Source of the DNA: Bolinopsis microptera
Taxonomy: Eukaryota > Ctenophora > Tentaculata > Lobata > Bolinopsidae
NCBI RefSeq assembly: GCF_026151205.1
Contig: NC_087084.1
Coordinates: 9,885,453-9,949,452, forward strand
DNA: 64,000 nucleotides
Direction: 5' to 3'
Shown: positions 1-10,311 of the stretch, piece after piece
How the letters are laid out: every line of letters begins with the position of its first letter
How positions within the stretch are numbered: the first letter of the stretch is position 1
The notes under the pieces: generated by a model
What the model was told of the DNA's origin: nothing
The model's input: only the letters and a program-made list of their open reading frames with translations
The model's database searches: none
Program-made: the position numbers and the translations under genes

Positions 1-66
1 TGAAACTTATCTGTTTAGCCGTTTTCCAGCTTGCTAACTTCACTATGGGCTTTCTATCCTCTAGAT
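1..66. repeat. Partial repeat, second copy at 4660-4726
   Basis: The window opens inside a repeat. The stretch from the TGAAACTTATCTG start to the CTTTCTATCCTC end recurs at 4660-4726 on the same strand. The later copy has an extra GTCAC after CTTCAC. No coding function is evident. Confidence 0.8.
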
Positions 67-633
67 AGGATCACTGAGGGAAGGAGGCCAGGTCAAGAAA
101 TGCATTTCTATCTTGTAATGTCCGTCACGAATTTTTGACTGATTATTGTGAAGAGAGCTTAATATGAATCGCTTTGATTCCTTTTCCAGCTTTTCAGAAA
201 AGGTTCCTTGTAGGTCAGAATGGCCGAATTTAAGACCAGTGATCTTTTTAGAAAAAGTTGGGGGCCATTTAGTGTCGAATTTCGCTATCTCTGGTAATGT
301 CAGTCAATATGAAAATGCCCATATATATATAATATATATGATAAGTAATAAAGGTCGGGTAAAAAAGTTTGTTCGAAAAGATGACCAAGTCGACATAATA
401 AGAAATAAAGGTTTTCGCTCAATTATTTGTGATTCACATCACAAACAATTGGATGAAAAATTAATACAGTTCATTTTGATAAGATAAACAAGACGCACCC
501 ATAGCTGAGTCCATCGGTTCTTCAGCTCCAGCTGGCTCTCGGTCACGGCGATTTGGCGTCTCAAATACTGGTTCTAAAAGGACATGGATATTAATTCAAT
601 GAAAATCAAATGAAAATGCGAATATATTATATC
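67..633. other. No recognisable gene
   Basis: AT-rich sequence. A 107-codon plus-strand frame from 164 has no recognisable domain and reads like chance translation of AT-rich DNA. Nothing else is supported. Confidence 0.5.
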
Positions 634-897
634 CTAATAACTGATAAAAGCCGACATAATAAGAAAACAAGGCCAGATAACAAAAAATCGGCAAAAAACC
701 AGAAAGGGTTCATTTTGATAAAATAAGATAAAGATAAACAAGACGCAGTTTTTACACGTGATATCCTTCATAAGTGGAATACTGTCAACCTCCTTAACCA
801 ACTTTATCACCTCCAACTTCAGGTCTTTCTTCTTTTGCCTCTGCTTATCTGAATCGCTGGGACGACTACTCTTCCTTTTTCCCTTGTCATTATCCAT
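634..897 (-). CDS. Possible first exon, lysine-rich N-terminus
   Basis: A minus-strand frame starts with ATG at 897. Its first 50 residues are charged and look coding (Lys-, Ser- and Asp-rich, then a helix-prone LKLEVIKLVKEVDS stretch). It then turns into hydrophobic AT-rich translation (LFIFILFY), as when an exon reads into an intron. A GTGTAA near 755 could be a donor. No family is recognised. It could equally be a transposon ORF fragment or chance. Confidence 0.22.
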   Translation of the reverse strand: MDNDKGKRKSSRPSDSDKQRQKKKDLKLEVIKLVKEVDSIPLMKDITCKNCVLFIFILFYQNEPFLVFCRFFVIWPCFLIMSAFISY

Positions 898-1541
898 GTT
901 TTACTGAACACACCTGCAAACTCAATTTCTAACAATCGTATGAACAATCGTATGAACTTAGTTTCTGGAGGCTTTCACCTGTTGACTTCGGGCTGTTGCA
1001 TTCCTTGCACCTTCGGATGTCGTACCCCTCGTTGACATGTCGGCAGCTCTCATTCCTACACCTCCACTTTGTGCATGCGTACATGTTTTTGACTAAATCG
1101 AAATAAGAATTAGCACGTTTGTCGTTTAGATGGAGAGTTAGTAATTTAAACGACGGGCAAAGTGAATTAGATAGACGACGCCTTGTGTAAAGTAAGTAGG
1201 GTGCTAATTACTATAAGTATGGCTGTCCCAGTTATTCAAGTCAAGAAACAGGACAGAATTTTAGTCTGAACCACGACTAGAATTGACAAATATGAAACGA
1301 ACGACAACCCTTTCTAATTAATGTTTAGTGTTGCGCAGAAATAATTACGATTGTCTTACTCTTAGCATTGACTGAAACATAACGGCTGTCTTAGCGTGGA
1401 ATGAAAACGAAGCTTTACAAGATTTACAATTAATTTTTAAATATTTACCTACATAATACATGAAAGTGTTAAATTCATTACTTATCATATAAAAATGATT
1501 AAATTAATTCAATCTAAAGCAAAATATTAAATCAAGATAAA

Positions 1542-1660
1542 CGTTTTTATCGTACATTTTGAACGTTAACATCCGACGGTTTCGATTTGAATTAGTTAAC
1601 AATTATAGATTAAAGTAAACGAATCCACGCTGATCGGATTAATTAAATAACCAACAAAGT
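1542..1660. repeat. Dispersed repeat, copies at 9122-9234 and partly 8755-8840
   Basis: The segment starting GTTTTTATCGTACATTTTG and ending AATTAAATAACCAA recurs almost unchanged at 9122-9234. Its right half, with the following TATGTCTTCTTACCAG, recurs at 8755-8840. All copies have the same orientation. There is no coding content; it is likely part of a transposon end or untranslated region. Confidence 0.75.
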
Positions 1661-1734
1661 ATGTCTTCTTACCAGTTTTTATATATTTAAACACATGTCA
1701 CGTGACCAGTACCAGAGTTACTGCATTTCTTCCT

Positions 1735-2145
1735 ATTCTTGCTAATAACCCTCCTACAACAGTTCACCATGAACAACTTGTCTTGTAATGTAACCATCAT
1801 TCCCTTGTTGTAACCCATTGAGAGTCCTGTGCCCCTAATGGACTCTATCTTCAAGGAAAGTGCACTTTACATATCTTCTGCTTTCCTCCTGTATGGTCAT
1901 GTCGACATTCCGTATATGCTCAATGCCTCTCTCGTGGAATAGCTGCACCACAACATCCATGATGTCCTCTCCTGAAGGAAAACTGGTGACAATTGTATGT
2001 TGACAATTTCCACAAAAATAAAAACCAATATAAAAAATGAAGGAGTCCGGGTGTCATAATATCAAATATGACACCCTCTTGTATAATGATTCTTCCTTCT
2101 GTACTCTTCGTAAACTCTTGACGTTCCAGGTTGTACACCTCTATT
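1735..2145 (-). pseudogene. Repeat-borne coding fragment, empty-site copy of the 50.3/53.9 kb locus
   Basis: This segment matches 50335-50655 and resumes at 53933-54025, so it is the uninterrupted version of the locus split by the composite element at 50.66-53.93 kb. On the minus strand both copies share a frame with IQEESRRYVKC and LFHERGIERIRN-type peptides, kept better in the 50-kb copy, so an old protein is implied. The protein is not recognised. Here the frame carries indels and stops. Confidence 0.6.
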
Positions 2146-2156
2146 TTACATTAGAG

Positions 2157-2830
2157 TTAGGCTCCCAAGCAATGTTTCGGCTGCTTTTCTCGAACTCTCC
2201 TCCACAAGTAATATTTTGTTATACTATTTCTGTATAATTCATACTTAATAAAGGTATTCCTAATAAATGATAATGAAGCCCTCTCGAAGTTCTGGACAGT
2301 AGTGTAGCTTACAGCAAATCCGATACGAAAGGCAGTATCATTGAGTTCTCGACAAGCCAGTGCCATCGGAATAGTCATCTGGAGAGTGTTTGGTCTGCTA
2401 CACTGCGCAATTGCCTGGCCAATTGAGACAATTCTTAGCTGTCGATGTGTATTGTGTCGCAGTAGCCGTGAAAGAAGAACACGCAAGAATGTCGGCAACT
2501 TCTTTACCATCTTTTCGGGATTCAGATCGGCAAAGGAGGGATACTTTAGCTCGCTTTAAAGACTCTTATGGTGACACCGCAGCTCCTCGTGGATCAGATT
2601 ACCTGCTGCTACGACTATGCGAAGTTTCTCTTGGTCTTGGTCGAGTGACCGCTTTGCTGAATGGAACTTTTGAATGATGTCATTACACAAACTGGTCAGT
2701 ACAACGATTCCAGTTTTATCAACAAATCGCAAGTTGCTTTCCCCAAAATAGCCTGTAAGCTGCTTCTTCATAAACGGGTGACTATATGGAAGTTCATTAT
2801 GTGTTGTTGTAATGACAATAGGATCAGTAC
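2157..2830 (-). pseudogene. Decayed repeat-borne gene, unnamed invertebrate protein type
   Basis: Two overlapping minus-strand frames read as one broken protein. The upstream part (2771 to 2556) contains PFMKKQLTGYFGESNLRFVDK. The downstream part (2510 to 2157) contains MALACRELNDTAFRIGF then SYTTVQNFERAS. The second part resembles a pattern I associate with multi-copy uncharacterised invertebrate proteins (short-range RELVDTL, GFSVSYxEV); this is from memory and is weak. The upstream end recurs at 16125-16315. Frameshifts and a missing start make it a pseudogene. Confidence 0.4.
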
Positions 2831-2854
2831 TACTGGGTTCAGCAATATTTTTTC

Positions 2855-3090
2855 TTTTGATACTTCTTGCGGCATCTTTAGAGACCCTTAAAAATTACAA
2901 TTTTAAGGGTCATGTTTTATGTATAGAAAAATCCTAGAGGTAAAATAGCAAGTCTGATGAGTTAATTAATGGTATATTTAAGATGGAGATCTGATCACTA
3001 GGACCAGAGTCGTGGCTGGGACACGCAGAAAGTTAATAATTTAATTATAGCCGTAATAAGGTTAACACTGAACTTTCTAAGAATTATACC
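2855..3090. repeat. GACCAGGG-family repeat, copy 1
   Basis: This family starts TTTCTTTTGATACTTCTTGCG, passes a short inverted repeat (GACCCTTAAAAATT...AATTTTAAGGGTC), and continues through GGACCAGAGTCGTGGCTGGG to AGGTTAACACTGAACTTTC. Copies lie near 7285, 9745, 10537 (left part), 11160 (right part) and 16740. The repeated unit is non-coding and probably an untranslated or terminal region of one transposon family. Confidence 0.8.
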
Positions 3091-3216
3091 AACTTTATAA
3101 TTTACGGATTTTAACATTTAAACTTTCAAGTTAAATTGAATAGAAATCCTTATAACATGATTTTATGGGTAATGGCTGGGTGTACCGAAGAAAAAACAGT
3201 ACAAAAACCAACAGAA

Positions 3217-3235
3217 GGGGGGGGGGGGGGGGGGG
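3217..3235. repeat. G19 homopolymer tract
   Basis: Nineteen consecutive G residues, followed by a locally structured GC-richer stretch (3236-3360) with a hairpin GACTCC...GGAGTC and another GGTGT-CGAA-ACACC. No partner C-run or TTAA duplication is visible here, unlike the tract at 39091. Confidence 0.9.
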
Positions 3236-3513
3236 TACCATCGGGAGACTCCATAGAACCCGTAAGGAGTCAGGTGTCGAAACACCCTCCCGGAAAAGGT
3301 AGTGCGTTACGTCTTCGAGGAACTACCACCGCATTATGTTAGCGGGCATGCACTGGTGATCCTCGAGGTTGTGTTGTGCTTTTAGTATTTAGGAGCCGAG
3401 GATGACTGACTGATTTTGTTTTTATTTTTATTTTATTTTGGAATTTTCATCCAGTTTGGTAAGTTATAGTTCAAACAAAAACAATTAGAAATATTTAAAG
3501 AACATCTCTACAA

Positions 3514-3768
3514 TTAGCCATCTGTGTTTGTGATCATATGAGTGTTACTCACTTTCTCTAGCTGTGCAGTCTTCAACGCAAGTTTTTGTTCCTCCTGATC
3601 GAGTTTTTGTTGTTTTCTTAGTTCCAATTCTTGCCTCTGTTGTTCCAGGGCGAGAGCCGCTCTTATCCTCTCTTCTTCTTGTTTCCTATGCGTGAGTTGT
3701 ACTCTCTGTGCTTCCAATTCAGTAGATGTGACTTCCTCGACCACAGTTTTTGCTCCCGGGTGACACAA
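3514..3768 (-). CDS. Coiled-coil Gln/Glu/Lys-rich fragment
   Basis: An 84-codon minus-strand frame. Residues 15-75 are almost uninterrupted charged helix (RKQEEERIRAALALEQQRQE, then KQQKLDQEEQKLALK), a strong coiled coil. Such regions occur in gag-like and ORF1 proteins of retroelements and also in ordinary cytoskeletal proteins. It sits 70 bp from another open minus-strand segment (3834-4020) that may belong to the same element. No catalytic domain is visible, and the frame may start upstream of the first Met. Confidence 0.4.
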   Translation of the reverse strand: MCHPGAKTVVEEVTSTELEAQRVQLTHRKQEEERIRAALALEQQRQELELRKQQKLDQEEQKLALKTAQLEKVSNTHMITNTDG

Positions 3769-3833
3769 AATGAATGGATTTAGTTTAGCCGTCTGCCTGA
3801 ATTTAATTGACTATAGTCGTTCAATTGCTACGT

Positions 3834-4020
3834 GTATCAGTGTTCTCCCTCTTCTCACTCCAGGGGTTCCTGGTTTTCCTGTTTTTCCAGGTGACCAGAC
3901 TGGAGGACGTTCCAGACGGTAGTGCTGTGTGTTTATGATCCTTCCTGGGATGGAGTATGTTTTGTTTGCTGTGTTAAGCCGTTGGTTATTCTGGTTTTGG
4001 TGGAGTATGACGAGTGATTA
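3834..4020 (-). CDS. Open minus-strand segment without start codon, non-LTR-like context
   Basis: The frame is open for about 60 codons ending with a stop near 3834 (it includes RPPVWSPGKTGKPGTPGV). It begins with a peptide (VILHQNQNNQ) also found at the matching point of the second repeat copy near 26565, just upstream of a non-LTR endonuclease. It is probably a diverged or truncated relative of that element's second ORF. No endonuclease motif is seen in this copy. Confidence 0.3.
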
Positions 4021-4345
4021 GTGCGAGGGAGTTTAGATTGTGTAGGCATAATCTAAACTATGTAGACAGCTTTTTGTACTTCCTAACAGGTAAACGAAGT
4101 TAGAGGTTTATAGATCGCAGTTAGAGGTTTAAAGGGTCTTGCAATGATTCTGAATAAGTTAATTTCATTTTGAAGGGATAATTAGTACTGCTGCATTTAT
4201 GATAATTGGTATTTATATATAGGTACACTATAGCTCTATAGGAATTATACGCAGTGTGTTGTTTAAGATTTACAAATATCAATTGTAAAGAAAAATTAAT
4301 GTAAAATAATTTATTTCATGCGACTTCCTCTTGAAACGGTTATGT
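3985..4345. repeat. 360-bp repeat, copy of 26560-26935
   Basis: The stretch from GGTTATTCTGGTTTTGGTGG to CATGCGACTTCCTCTT recurs at 26560-26935 in the same orientation with few differences. In the second copy it lies between a non-LTR ORF1 and endonuclease, so it is probably part of that retroelement. Confidence 0.85.
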
Positions 4346-4369
4346 TAAGGAGGAGTCTGAGGGTCCTCA

Positions 4370-4480
4370 AAAATGTGCTGGAATAATCGGCCGATTGTTT
4401 TACAGCTGTACCAATACTTCGGGCAATGAAGGTGGTACCAGGTTTCCGATTCATCAATTACACAATACTCTGTTCCTAAG
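4370..4480 (-). CDS. Possible short Cys/His exon
   Basis: The minus-strand frame reads through about 35 codons with CVIDESETWYHLHC, spaced like the zinc-binding part of a PHD-type finger (C, then W-x-H-x-x-C). No complete finger is visible and the flanks are repeats. It may be a fragment of a transposon-encoded protein. Confidence 0.2.
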
Positions 4481-4560
4481 TGGCATCCATGCAAAGTGCG
4501 ACGATCAAAATCTTAGACTTACAGGATGTTCCTTACAGTGCTTTTCTAAGACCTGGTAAA
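4480..4560. repeat. Fragment of the ATGCAAAGTGCGACG repeat
   Basis: The sequence beginning CATGCAAAGTGCGACG and containing TCTTAGACTTACAGGATG recurs at 33680-33740, 38828-38885 and 46250-46300, where it adjoins a Harbinger-type Myb-like fragment. Confidence 0.7.
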
Positions 4561-4734
4561 ACTCTTTCAAGGATTAGTGGATACATCTCCTTTGTTGTTC
4601 GGCGGATGACAGAAGCTAGGCTTATTCTGTTGGAGCCTCTTTCGACCATGCCCCTTATGAAACTTATCTGTTTAGCCGTTTTCCAGCTTGCTAACTTCAC
4701 GTCACTATGGGCTTTCTATCCTCAATCACTCGGT

Positions 4735-5175
4735 TAATCTAGCCGGAATAGAATGTAGCTTTTATTTGTTTTTGTATGACGAATTTAGGAGCAGAGAACA
4801 AGGAACACAACTCATCTAATTCTAATAACTGATTAAAATAGATCTAAGAACTGATCGAATAAGGACTTAGAAAACTCGAGAACTGGCCTCTCCTTTCTCT
4901 TACCTCAGTTTTATGAAAACGGTAATGATTTCCTTTGCCAACTAAATAATTAATTGAAATGATATCTTGGTTACAATTACTATCTTGTATTATTAAATAA
5001 GTACTTATAATTATATAATGACTTATTACTACTTATTTATTATTACTTATTTCGTCATTTCAGCCATGGAACAATAAATTTTCATTTTTGAACGGTTAAT
5101 CTTCTTGTTTCTTTAAACACGTCACCCGGTTGCTATTCATCCAGATCTTTTATACTGTTTAATCTATGAATAGGA
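4735..5175. repeat. 440-bp dispersed repeat, copy of 60091-60597
   Basis: From ATCTAGCCGGAATAGAATG to GTTTAATCTATGAATAGG the sequence recurs at 60091-60597 in the same orientation. The 60-kb copy carries an extra ~80 bp. The inner part (CTCAGTTTTATGAAAACGG to GATATCTTGGTTACAATTAC) also recurs at 18229, 18800 and 46460, upstream of the zinc-finger cassettes. Non-coding. Confidence 0.8.
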
Positions 5176-6000
5176 TTTTAAATGTTTAAGTTTGAATGTA
5201 CATAGTGATGTTACTTCTTCTTTACCTCGTCAGATTTTCAAGCTGGCTTGGGTGATCGTGTCATCTTACACTGTTATAATCTGTCATGGTACTGCGACTG
5301 TACTTGAATGAGTAGCGTAACTTGGAAAACTATCAAACATGCCTAAGGTTGAGTTTTAGGGTGTTAATAAGAGAAAAATGTTCAGCAATTCATAACGGCA
5401 TTACATGAATAATTGAATGAACATGAGTGCAATAAGCGCTTGCTATGAACTATAAATCTTGCAGTTGCAGCACTGAAAACTTCAAAACGCATTTTCCTAC
5501 TTTGAGCTCACTCATATTTGTTATGAAACACAAATAAAAGAATAAAACACCTGCAGAATGGTCGAGTTTTTCGGATAAATCATATTGAAATGGTAATTGA
5601 AAGTTTGTCACACCTACATTTAACATAAATGTATAATGCGCTTAATATTGATACGGTAAACTAGTAAATTCATTGCCTAATCTTCATTTAATATAAATGA
5701 TCGAATGATACAGTTTAATGCAATGTTGGCGATCAAGTAAGGTGGGCCAAAAAACGATTTGATTTAAAAGTCCTAAATATTGCATTCTCGAAATAAATAC
5801 TATAAAACCTCCATTTACTGGGTCTTCGTGGATAGAAAGTGATAAAAATAGAAATATGAATAACACTATCTTACACGTACACAACTTGATATTTGGGAGA
5901 AGAAGGAGAGCCCCGGCAAATTGAGGTTTTACTGAAAAGAATGAAACAGAAATTTTAACATTTTCTTACTAATCTAATGCTGAAAAAAGCCTATTTGTTT
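5176..6000. other. No recognisable gene
   Basis: AT-rich sequence without repeats shared elsewhere in the window and without a convincing reading frame on either strand. Confidence 0.5.
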
Positions 6001-6007
6001 TTTAACA

Positions 6008-6410
6008 GCGAATCTAATACAGAATACTCGGGATGACCAAGCCTGTAGTTAGAGTAGGAATCAGGGTTTCTACATTGTCAAAGATCTCGACTTCCGCCGA
6101 CCATACTGGTTTCTTGTCATTGCATATTATACTCCCCAGTCTAGTAGCACTGTCTTTAGTTTTGGTGTACAGTTTTAGACACCTCGATGCCCGGTCATTT
6201 CTCGGTTCTAGTGGGCCGATGCTTGGGTCTCTGCTCTGCGGGAAGATGGGAATTGTCAGTGTTTAGTCGTTAGAGTGGTACTAATCAAACAAATTGAGCG
6301 TCCTAGTATTTATAGGAGGAAGGCCATTTAATCCGAGGAGGATCGGTATGTAATCACTGTCTAAAGTGGGAATGATGAGTAGCTTACCGTTATACTGGCA
6401 ATCGCGCTTC
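6008..6410 (-). pseudogene. Possible retropepsin-region remnant downstream of gag
   Basis: Directly downstream (minus strand) of the zinc-knuckle ORF are two open segments without start codons. 6410-6280 includes LLIIPTLDSDYIPILLGLNG, which resembles the end of an LTR-retroelement aspartic protease (...LLGxxxL). 6258-6008 is an 80-codon open frame of unknown type. The order gag then protease is as expected, but the catalytic DTG/DSG is not seen, so this is tentative. Confidence 0.25.
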
Positions 6411-6431
6411 TGATTCTATCGACGTCTTTCT

Positions 6432-6794
6432 TTACGGGAGGTAAGAGGCTCGTAGGAAAAACCAGTATGACAGTATGATGACAGCCGCCGGGATTTGGTC
6501 AAGGATGTTTATTTTGTTTTTTAGCTTTTTTAGCTTTTTAGCACTTACAAAGCTCCTCTGTAGGGTTTCCTGACTTTCACTGACACTTTCACGTGGCGTT
6601 CGTGACCTGCTCATGCTGGACGGTCTTCGACGATCACGAACTTTTTCCCTGCATATTTTAGCAATATGTCCTGGTATTCCACATCTATAACATTTCTTGG
6701 AATTTTTCCTTTTTTGAAAGTTTTTCTTCCATGAACTGTGCTTATTAGGAGTGCTGCCCCCGTGGCCGTAAGTTATGTTGATGATTTGAGACAT
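6432..6794 (-). CDS. Gag-like CCHC zinc-knuckle protein fragment
   Basis: A 120-codon frame from ATG at 6794. A basic, Asn/Lys-rich N-terminus leads into one CCHC knuckle at about residues 36-49 (C-x2-C-x4-H-x4-C: CYRCGIPGHIAKIC). An Arg/Ser-rich tail follows (RRRPSSMSRSRTPRES). This combination is typical of nucleocapsid-type RNA-binding regions of LTR retrotransposon gag, and also of some cellular zinc-knuckle proteins. The downstream frame looks weakly protease-like, which favours gag. No LTRs were recognised. Confidence 0.55.
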   Translation of the reverse strand: MSQIINITYGHGGSTPNKHSSWKKNFQKRKNSKKCYRCGIPGHIAKICREKVRDRRRPSSMSRSRTPRESVSESQETLQRSFVSAKKLKKLKNKINILDQIPAAVIILSYWFFLRASYLP

Positions 6795-6943
6795 AAGATT
6801 CTTAGCTCAAATTATTTGTTTGTTTTTATTACCATAATTGCTACAAAAGTTTAATCTAATTAGCCAGTTCAAATATGATTAAGCTAGATAGGTAGTTAAA
6901 CTGATCCATTTAATTCACATTAATAATCACTTGAATCACCTGT

Positions 6944-7234
6944 CTACAGCTCATATTTGGCATGGTTCCGGGAGTTGGTTTGGGCCAAAAACCTCCTCCA
7001 GTCCACCTCAGCCTTTTTGTGGCTGTTCTGCACCGCTTCCTTCCCCTTACCGGTGATCTTGCCCTCATGTTTGTTGAGACAGTTAGCGAGGCGATGTAAA
7101 TTCTCAAATCCCTGGTTAACAGCACTCCAAGCTGTTGGTTTTCCGGGTGGGGCAAACAGAAGACAAGCAAAGCAGTGCAACTTGCCTGACTGCTCATCTG
7201 CTGTTAACCAATCCCGCTTGTCGAGTAATCTCAT
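6944..7234 (-). pseudogene. hAT-type TTF zinc-finger fragment
   Basis: A 96-codon frame with the conserved opening of TTF-type (hAT transposase-associated) zinc fingers: RDWLTADEQSGKLHCFACLLF, then a W and G spacing (TAWSAVNQGFENLHRLAN) and a following KHE. In this family the finger precedes the hAT catalytic core. Here the frame stops at 6944 with no core, so it is a remnant. The start codon abuts a palindrome at 7236, so the natural N-terminus may be lost. Confidence 0.6.
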
Positions 7235-7235
7235 A

Positions 7236-7274
7236 GATACAATGGTGAATATATTATATTCACCATTGTATCTT
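7236..7274. repeat. Short AT-rich palindrome
   Basis: An inverted repeat with arms GATACAATGGTGAATATA and TATATTCACCATTGTATC, separated by a few bases. The right half, with TTTCTGG, resembles sequence near 10890, so it may be a miniature transposon terminus. Confidence 0.75.
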
Positions 7275-7284
7275 TCTGGGCCCT

Positions 7285-7480
7285 GGGGTCATTAGGACCA
7301 GGGTCGGGGCTGGGACACGCAGAAAGTAAATAATTTAATTATAGCCGTAATAAGGTTAACACTGAACTCTCTCCCCCCTTCTTTCTCCCCCCTTATTTCT
7401 CCTTCCTACTTTCTCTTTCCTACTAACCCGAACATGTTTGCATGTTGATTTAGCTTGTGCTTTAATTTCGTGTATACTTA
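7285..7480. repeat. GACCAGGG-family repeat, right part
   Basis: Shares TTAGGACCAGGGTCGGGGCTG through CCCGAACATGTTTGC and TAGCTTGTGCTTTAATTTCG with the copies at 2985, 9880, 11165 and 16880. Confidence 0.75.
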
Positions 7481-7588
7481 ACAAATATAATTATAAGAGT
7501 TATTTAATATTGATTGTTGTGAAACTTTTGGTAAAACTTGTTTATAATATGCTTCGCAATAAATACAATTCGTTAGCCGTGCGTTTTA

Positions 7589-7935
7589 TTATTCTGCAGT
7601 TGCCTTAGTAGACCGTTTACTTGCCATTTTGAATCGTTGATCGGAGCAAGTTTTCTTGAACATTTGTCGCAGCTGTTCTTTACTGAGCTTCTTCTTTCTC
7701 AAGTTCTCCATGTGCGAAGACTTCGCAACAATTTGTTGTATGCCAATCGTGTGAATCTTTGCTGTCCGCGCCAACTTGTTACCATGTCGAAACTCAGCAA
7801 CTTGGTGTTCTGCAGCTAAGGCTGTTGTCGGAACACCATCCAAGCATTTCGGGTCGTTATCGAGCAGTTCTTTAAGTTTTCCCCCCTCTAGATAGAGGTC
7901 AGCAGTTTGAGCGGTGAAAACAGCTTGATAACCCT
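7589..7935 (-). CDS. Uncharacterised C-terminal exon or ORF
   Basis: A minus-strand frame open from about 7935 (before the first ATG at 7843) to a stop at 7589. It reads GYQAVFTAQTADLYLEGGKL near its start and ends in a basic tail (MASKRSTKATAE). The composition looks coding: mixed, charged, low in Phe/Ile/Asn. An AATAATAAA-like polyadenylation signal follows within 20 bp of the stop. The last 60 bp recur at 17755-17800. The family is not recognised; it is probably transposon-borne given the repeat. Confidence 0.4.
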
Positions 7936-7944
7936 CTGCTATTT

Positions 7945-8058
7945 TTAATAGCTTTATGTTGCATTATTTTACATGAGCAAAAACGTTCGAGCCATTTAAG
8001 ATCAGTGATAATGTATTGATTAATAATCATTAATCGTAATATAGTTTACATTATAGGA
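7945..8058. repeat. TTCGAGCCATTTAAG-family repeat
   Basis: Contains TTTATGTTGCATTATTTTAC and TTCGAGCCATTTAAGATCAG, a non-coding AT-rich repeat. Other copies lie at 21598-21900, 25355-25505, 33268-33545 and 45912-46125. Confidence 0.75.
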
Positions 8059-8278
8059 TAACTCTTATCCACCTCTTTCTGTTTCAAATCTGTAGGTTTG
8101 ACAACGGATAACAGTCTGTAAGACACGTTTACGATATCCCAAATATTACCAGGTTGTAACAAGAGGTTCAGATGGAGAAACACTTCAATCTTCCTTCAAG
8201 AACAGGAGCTCAGAATCCTACCTCCGTTCCCTTGGTAACAGTCTGAACAACTATTTCCGCATTGAGTAAGATTCTAAA

Positions 8279-8355
8279 ATGCCCGAACCTCAGATAAATA
8301 TGCTACAAACTCTTACAAAATGTTCTGTACCACATTGTCCGGATCCCAATATAAT
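8279..8355 (+). repeat. Repeat with conserved short peptide, copy at 16027-16105
   Basis: CCGAACCTCAGATAAATATG to GTCCGGATCC is shared with 16027-16105. Both copies keep the plus-strand peptide NMLQTLTKCSVPHCPDPN. That may be the end of a transposon-encoded exon, or just nucleotide conservation. Confidence 0.6.
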
Positions 8356-8399
8356 GAATTATTCTGAATTCATCTTTTTTTGTCCGGGCCAACAACATT

Positions 8400-9120
8400 T
8401 AATCAATGTATTGGCCACTTCAATAATTGGACTACCCGCGGAGCTTGCCCGTGGTAATGTTCGTTAAGTGTTATAAAACTTAATAGGTAAAAAGGTTTGA
8501 CCACAGGAGTGGGACCTACAAGACGCTTGCAAATCTAGATGAAAGAAACCCTTGAATTAGAGCTGAAATTACTAAGTACTAACGGAAAAATGTAACGGCC
8601 ACCGCCATTGAAATTGGCTGTAAAATGCATCACGAAGGACTGTCTTTTGTGTACTGCATGATCCATGATTTCACTCTATCTAGTATCAAACTACCTGCCA
8701 GGAATAATACTGCCTTTCTTAAGAGGTGACATAAAACATTGTATGAGGTAAAAAATTATAGATTAAAGTAGACAAATCCACGCTGATTGGATTAATTAAA
8801 TAACCAACAAAATATGTCTTCTTACCAGTTTTTACATCCCCCTCTGATACAGCGGAACTAAGCAAATCCCACTTTTGATATCAACAATCGCACAGACACC
8901 GGTGGGCGTCATGAAGTTCGTACTGCCACTTCTGCACTGTTTTGAGTGATCATCCCTCCTGTTCAGTCTACTGAAGCTCTTATAACATATCTGACAGCAG
9001 TAGTGGGTCTCTGTCAGAACATGATACGCACTTCAACCCTTTTCAACGCACATCTACCTCCATGATCTTTAATTTACTGCTGTTCTGTACTTGTGAGGAC
9101 CTGCATTATATTTTCGATAA
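8400..9120. other. No gene; a short diverged repeat
   Basis: No convincing frame. 8635-8735 is a diverged relative of 50225-50330 (both have TGTCTTTTGxGTACTG and CTGCCAGGAAT). Confidence 0.4.
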
Positions 9121-9229
9121 AGTTTTTATCGTACATTTTGAACGTTAACATCCGACGGTTTCGATTTGAATTAGTTAACAATTATAAATTAAAGTAAACA
9201 AATCCACGCTGATCGGATTAATTAAATAA

Positions 9230-10080
9230 CCAAATCGTTTTTGATTTCTTTTACAGCTTCGTCAAGTGACTTCTTGTAGACCGAGAAAGGTTTTGGAGTG
9301 CTTTGATTATAGTGCCTTTTTAAACATGTCCTTCAACGAGGGATCTAAACATATTGTGGCTGCAAAATTTTCGTCGTCCACGTCGTACCACGATTCTTTT
9401 CTGCGAAAACCCCTGGTGATAAGGCTGTGTGTCTGAACTGACATAGCACTTTATGCTGGTGTCAACTAATACTCCTACTGATTCGGGATCAGCATTGCAG
9501 TTAATACTAACAGATATACTTGACAGGTGCTTCGAAATGGGGTTGGAAAAACAAGTGAAACAAACAACATTGCCTGATTAAAATAGATAGAAAATACGCT
9601 AAAATAAGCCAGTTTTATATGTTGAACTAACTGGTGGTGAAACTTGCAAATATGATGCCGAAATTTGCGCCATTGCACCAAGAGCATAATTCTCGTCCAT
9701 CGTTTAGCTTATGGTTTACTTCATTGTCTGACGCTGGATTGTTTCTTTTGATACTTCTTGCGGCATCTTTAGAGACCCTTAAAAAATTACAATTTTAAGG
9801 GTCATGTTTTATGTATAGAAAAATCCTAGATGTAAAATAGCAAGTCTGAAGAGTTAATTAATGGTATATTTAAGATGGAGATCTGATCACTAGGACCAGG
9901 GTCGTGGCTGGGACATGCAGAAAGTTAATAATTTAATTATAGCCGTAATAAGGTTAACACTGAACTTTCTCTCCCCTTCTTTCTCCTTCCTACTTTCTCC
10001 TTCCTACTAACCCGAACATGTTTGCGTGTTGATTTAGCTTGTGCTTTAATTTCGTGTATACTCCTCTTCACTTGTCACGT
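9230..10080 (-). repeat. Repeat block with coding remnants, copy of 16560-17070
   Basis: 9235-9290 and 9640-10080 match 16560-16625 and 16640-17070. The second part holds a full GACCAGGG-family unit. On the minus strand the shared sequence encodes HKLNDGRENYALGAMAQISA and, before it, VYKKSLDEAVKEIKNDLV, read in the cleaner copy at 16.5-16.8 kb. An extra ~350 bp between the parts here is absent from the 16-kb copy. Confidence 0.6.
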
Positions 10081-10311
10081 TTTCAATTGATTTGGAGGTA
10101 ATCTCTTCCAGGTTTATGTCAGTCCAATAACTAATTTCCAATTTATTACTCTATCATCAATGTTGTATTTTACTATAAATATAGAGTTTTTCTTCTTTGA
10201 GAATGGAAAATTTATACGATACAAAATTTATAACCCATAAATTTTATACGACATAAATTTTATATGAAAAATCGAATTTCGTATAAATATTGTGATGTAT
10301 AAATTTGTGTA

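Noticed and set aside
3136-3342. ORF with poly-Gly
   Set aside because: The Gly run is the G19 tract; the rest has no recognisable feature.
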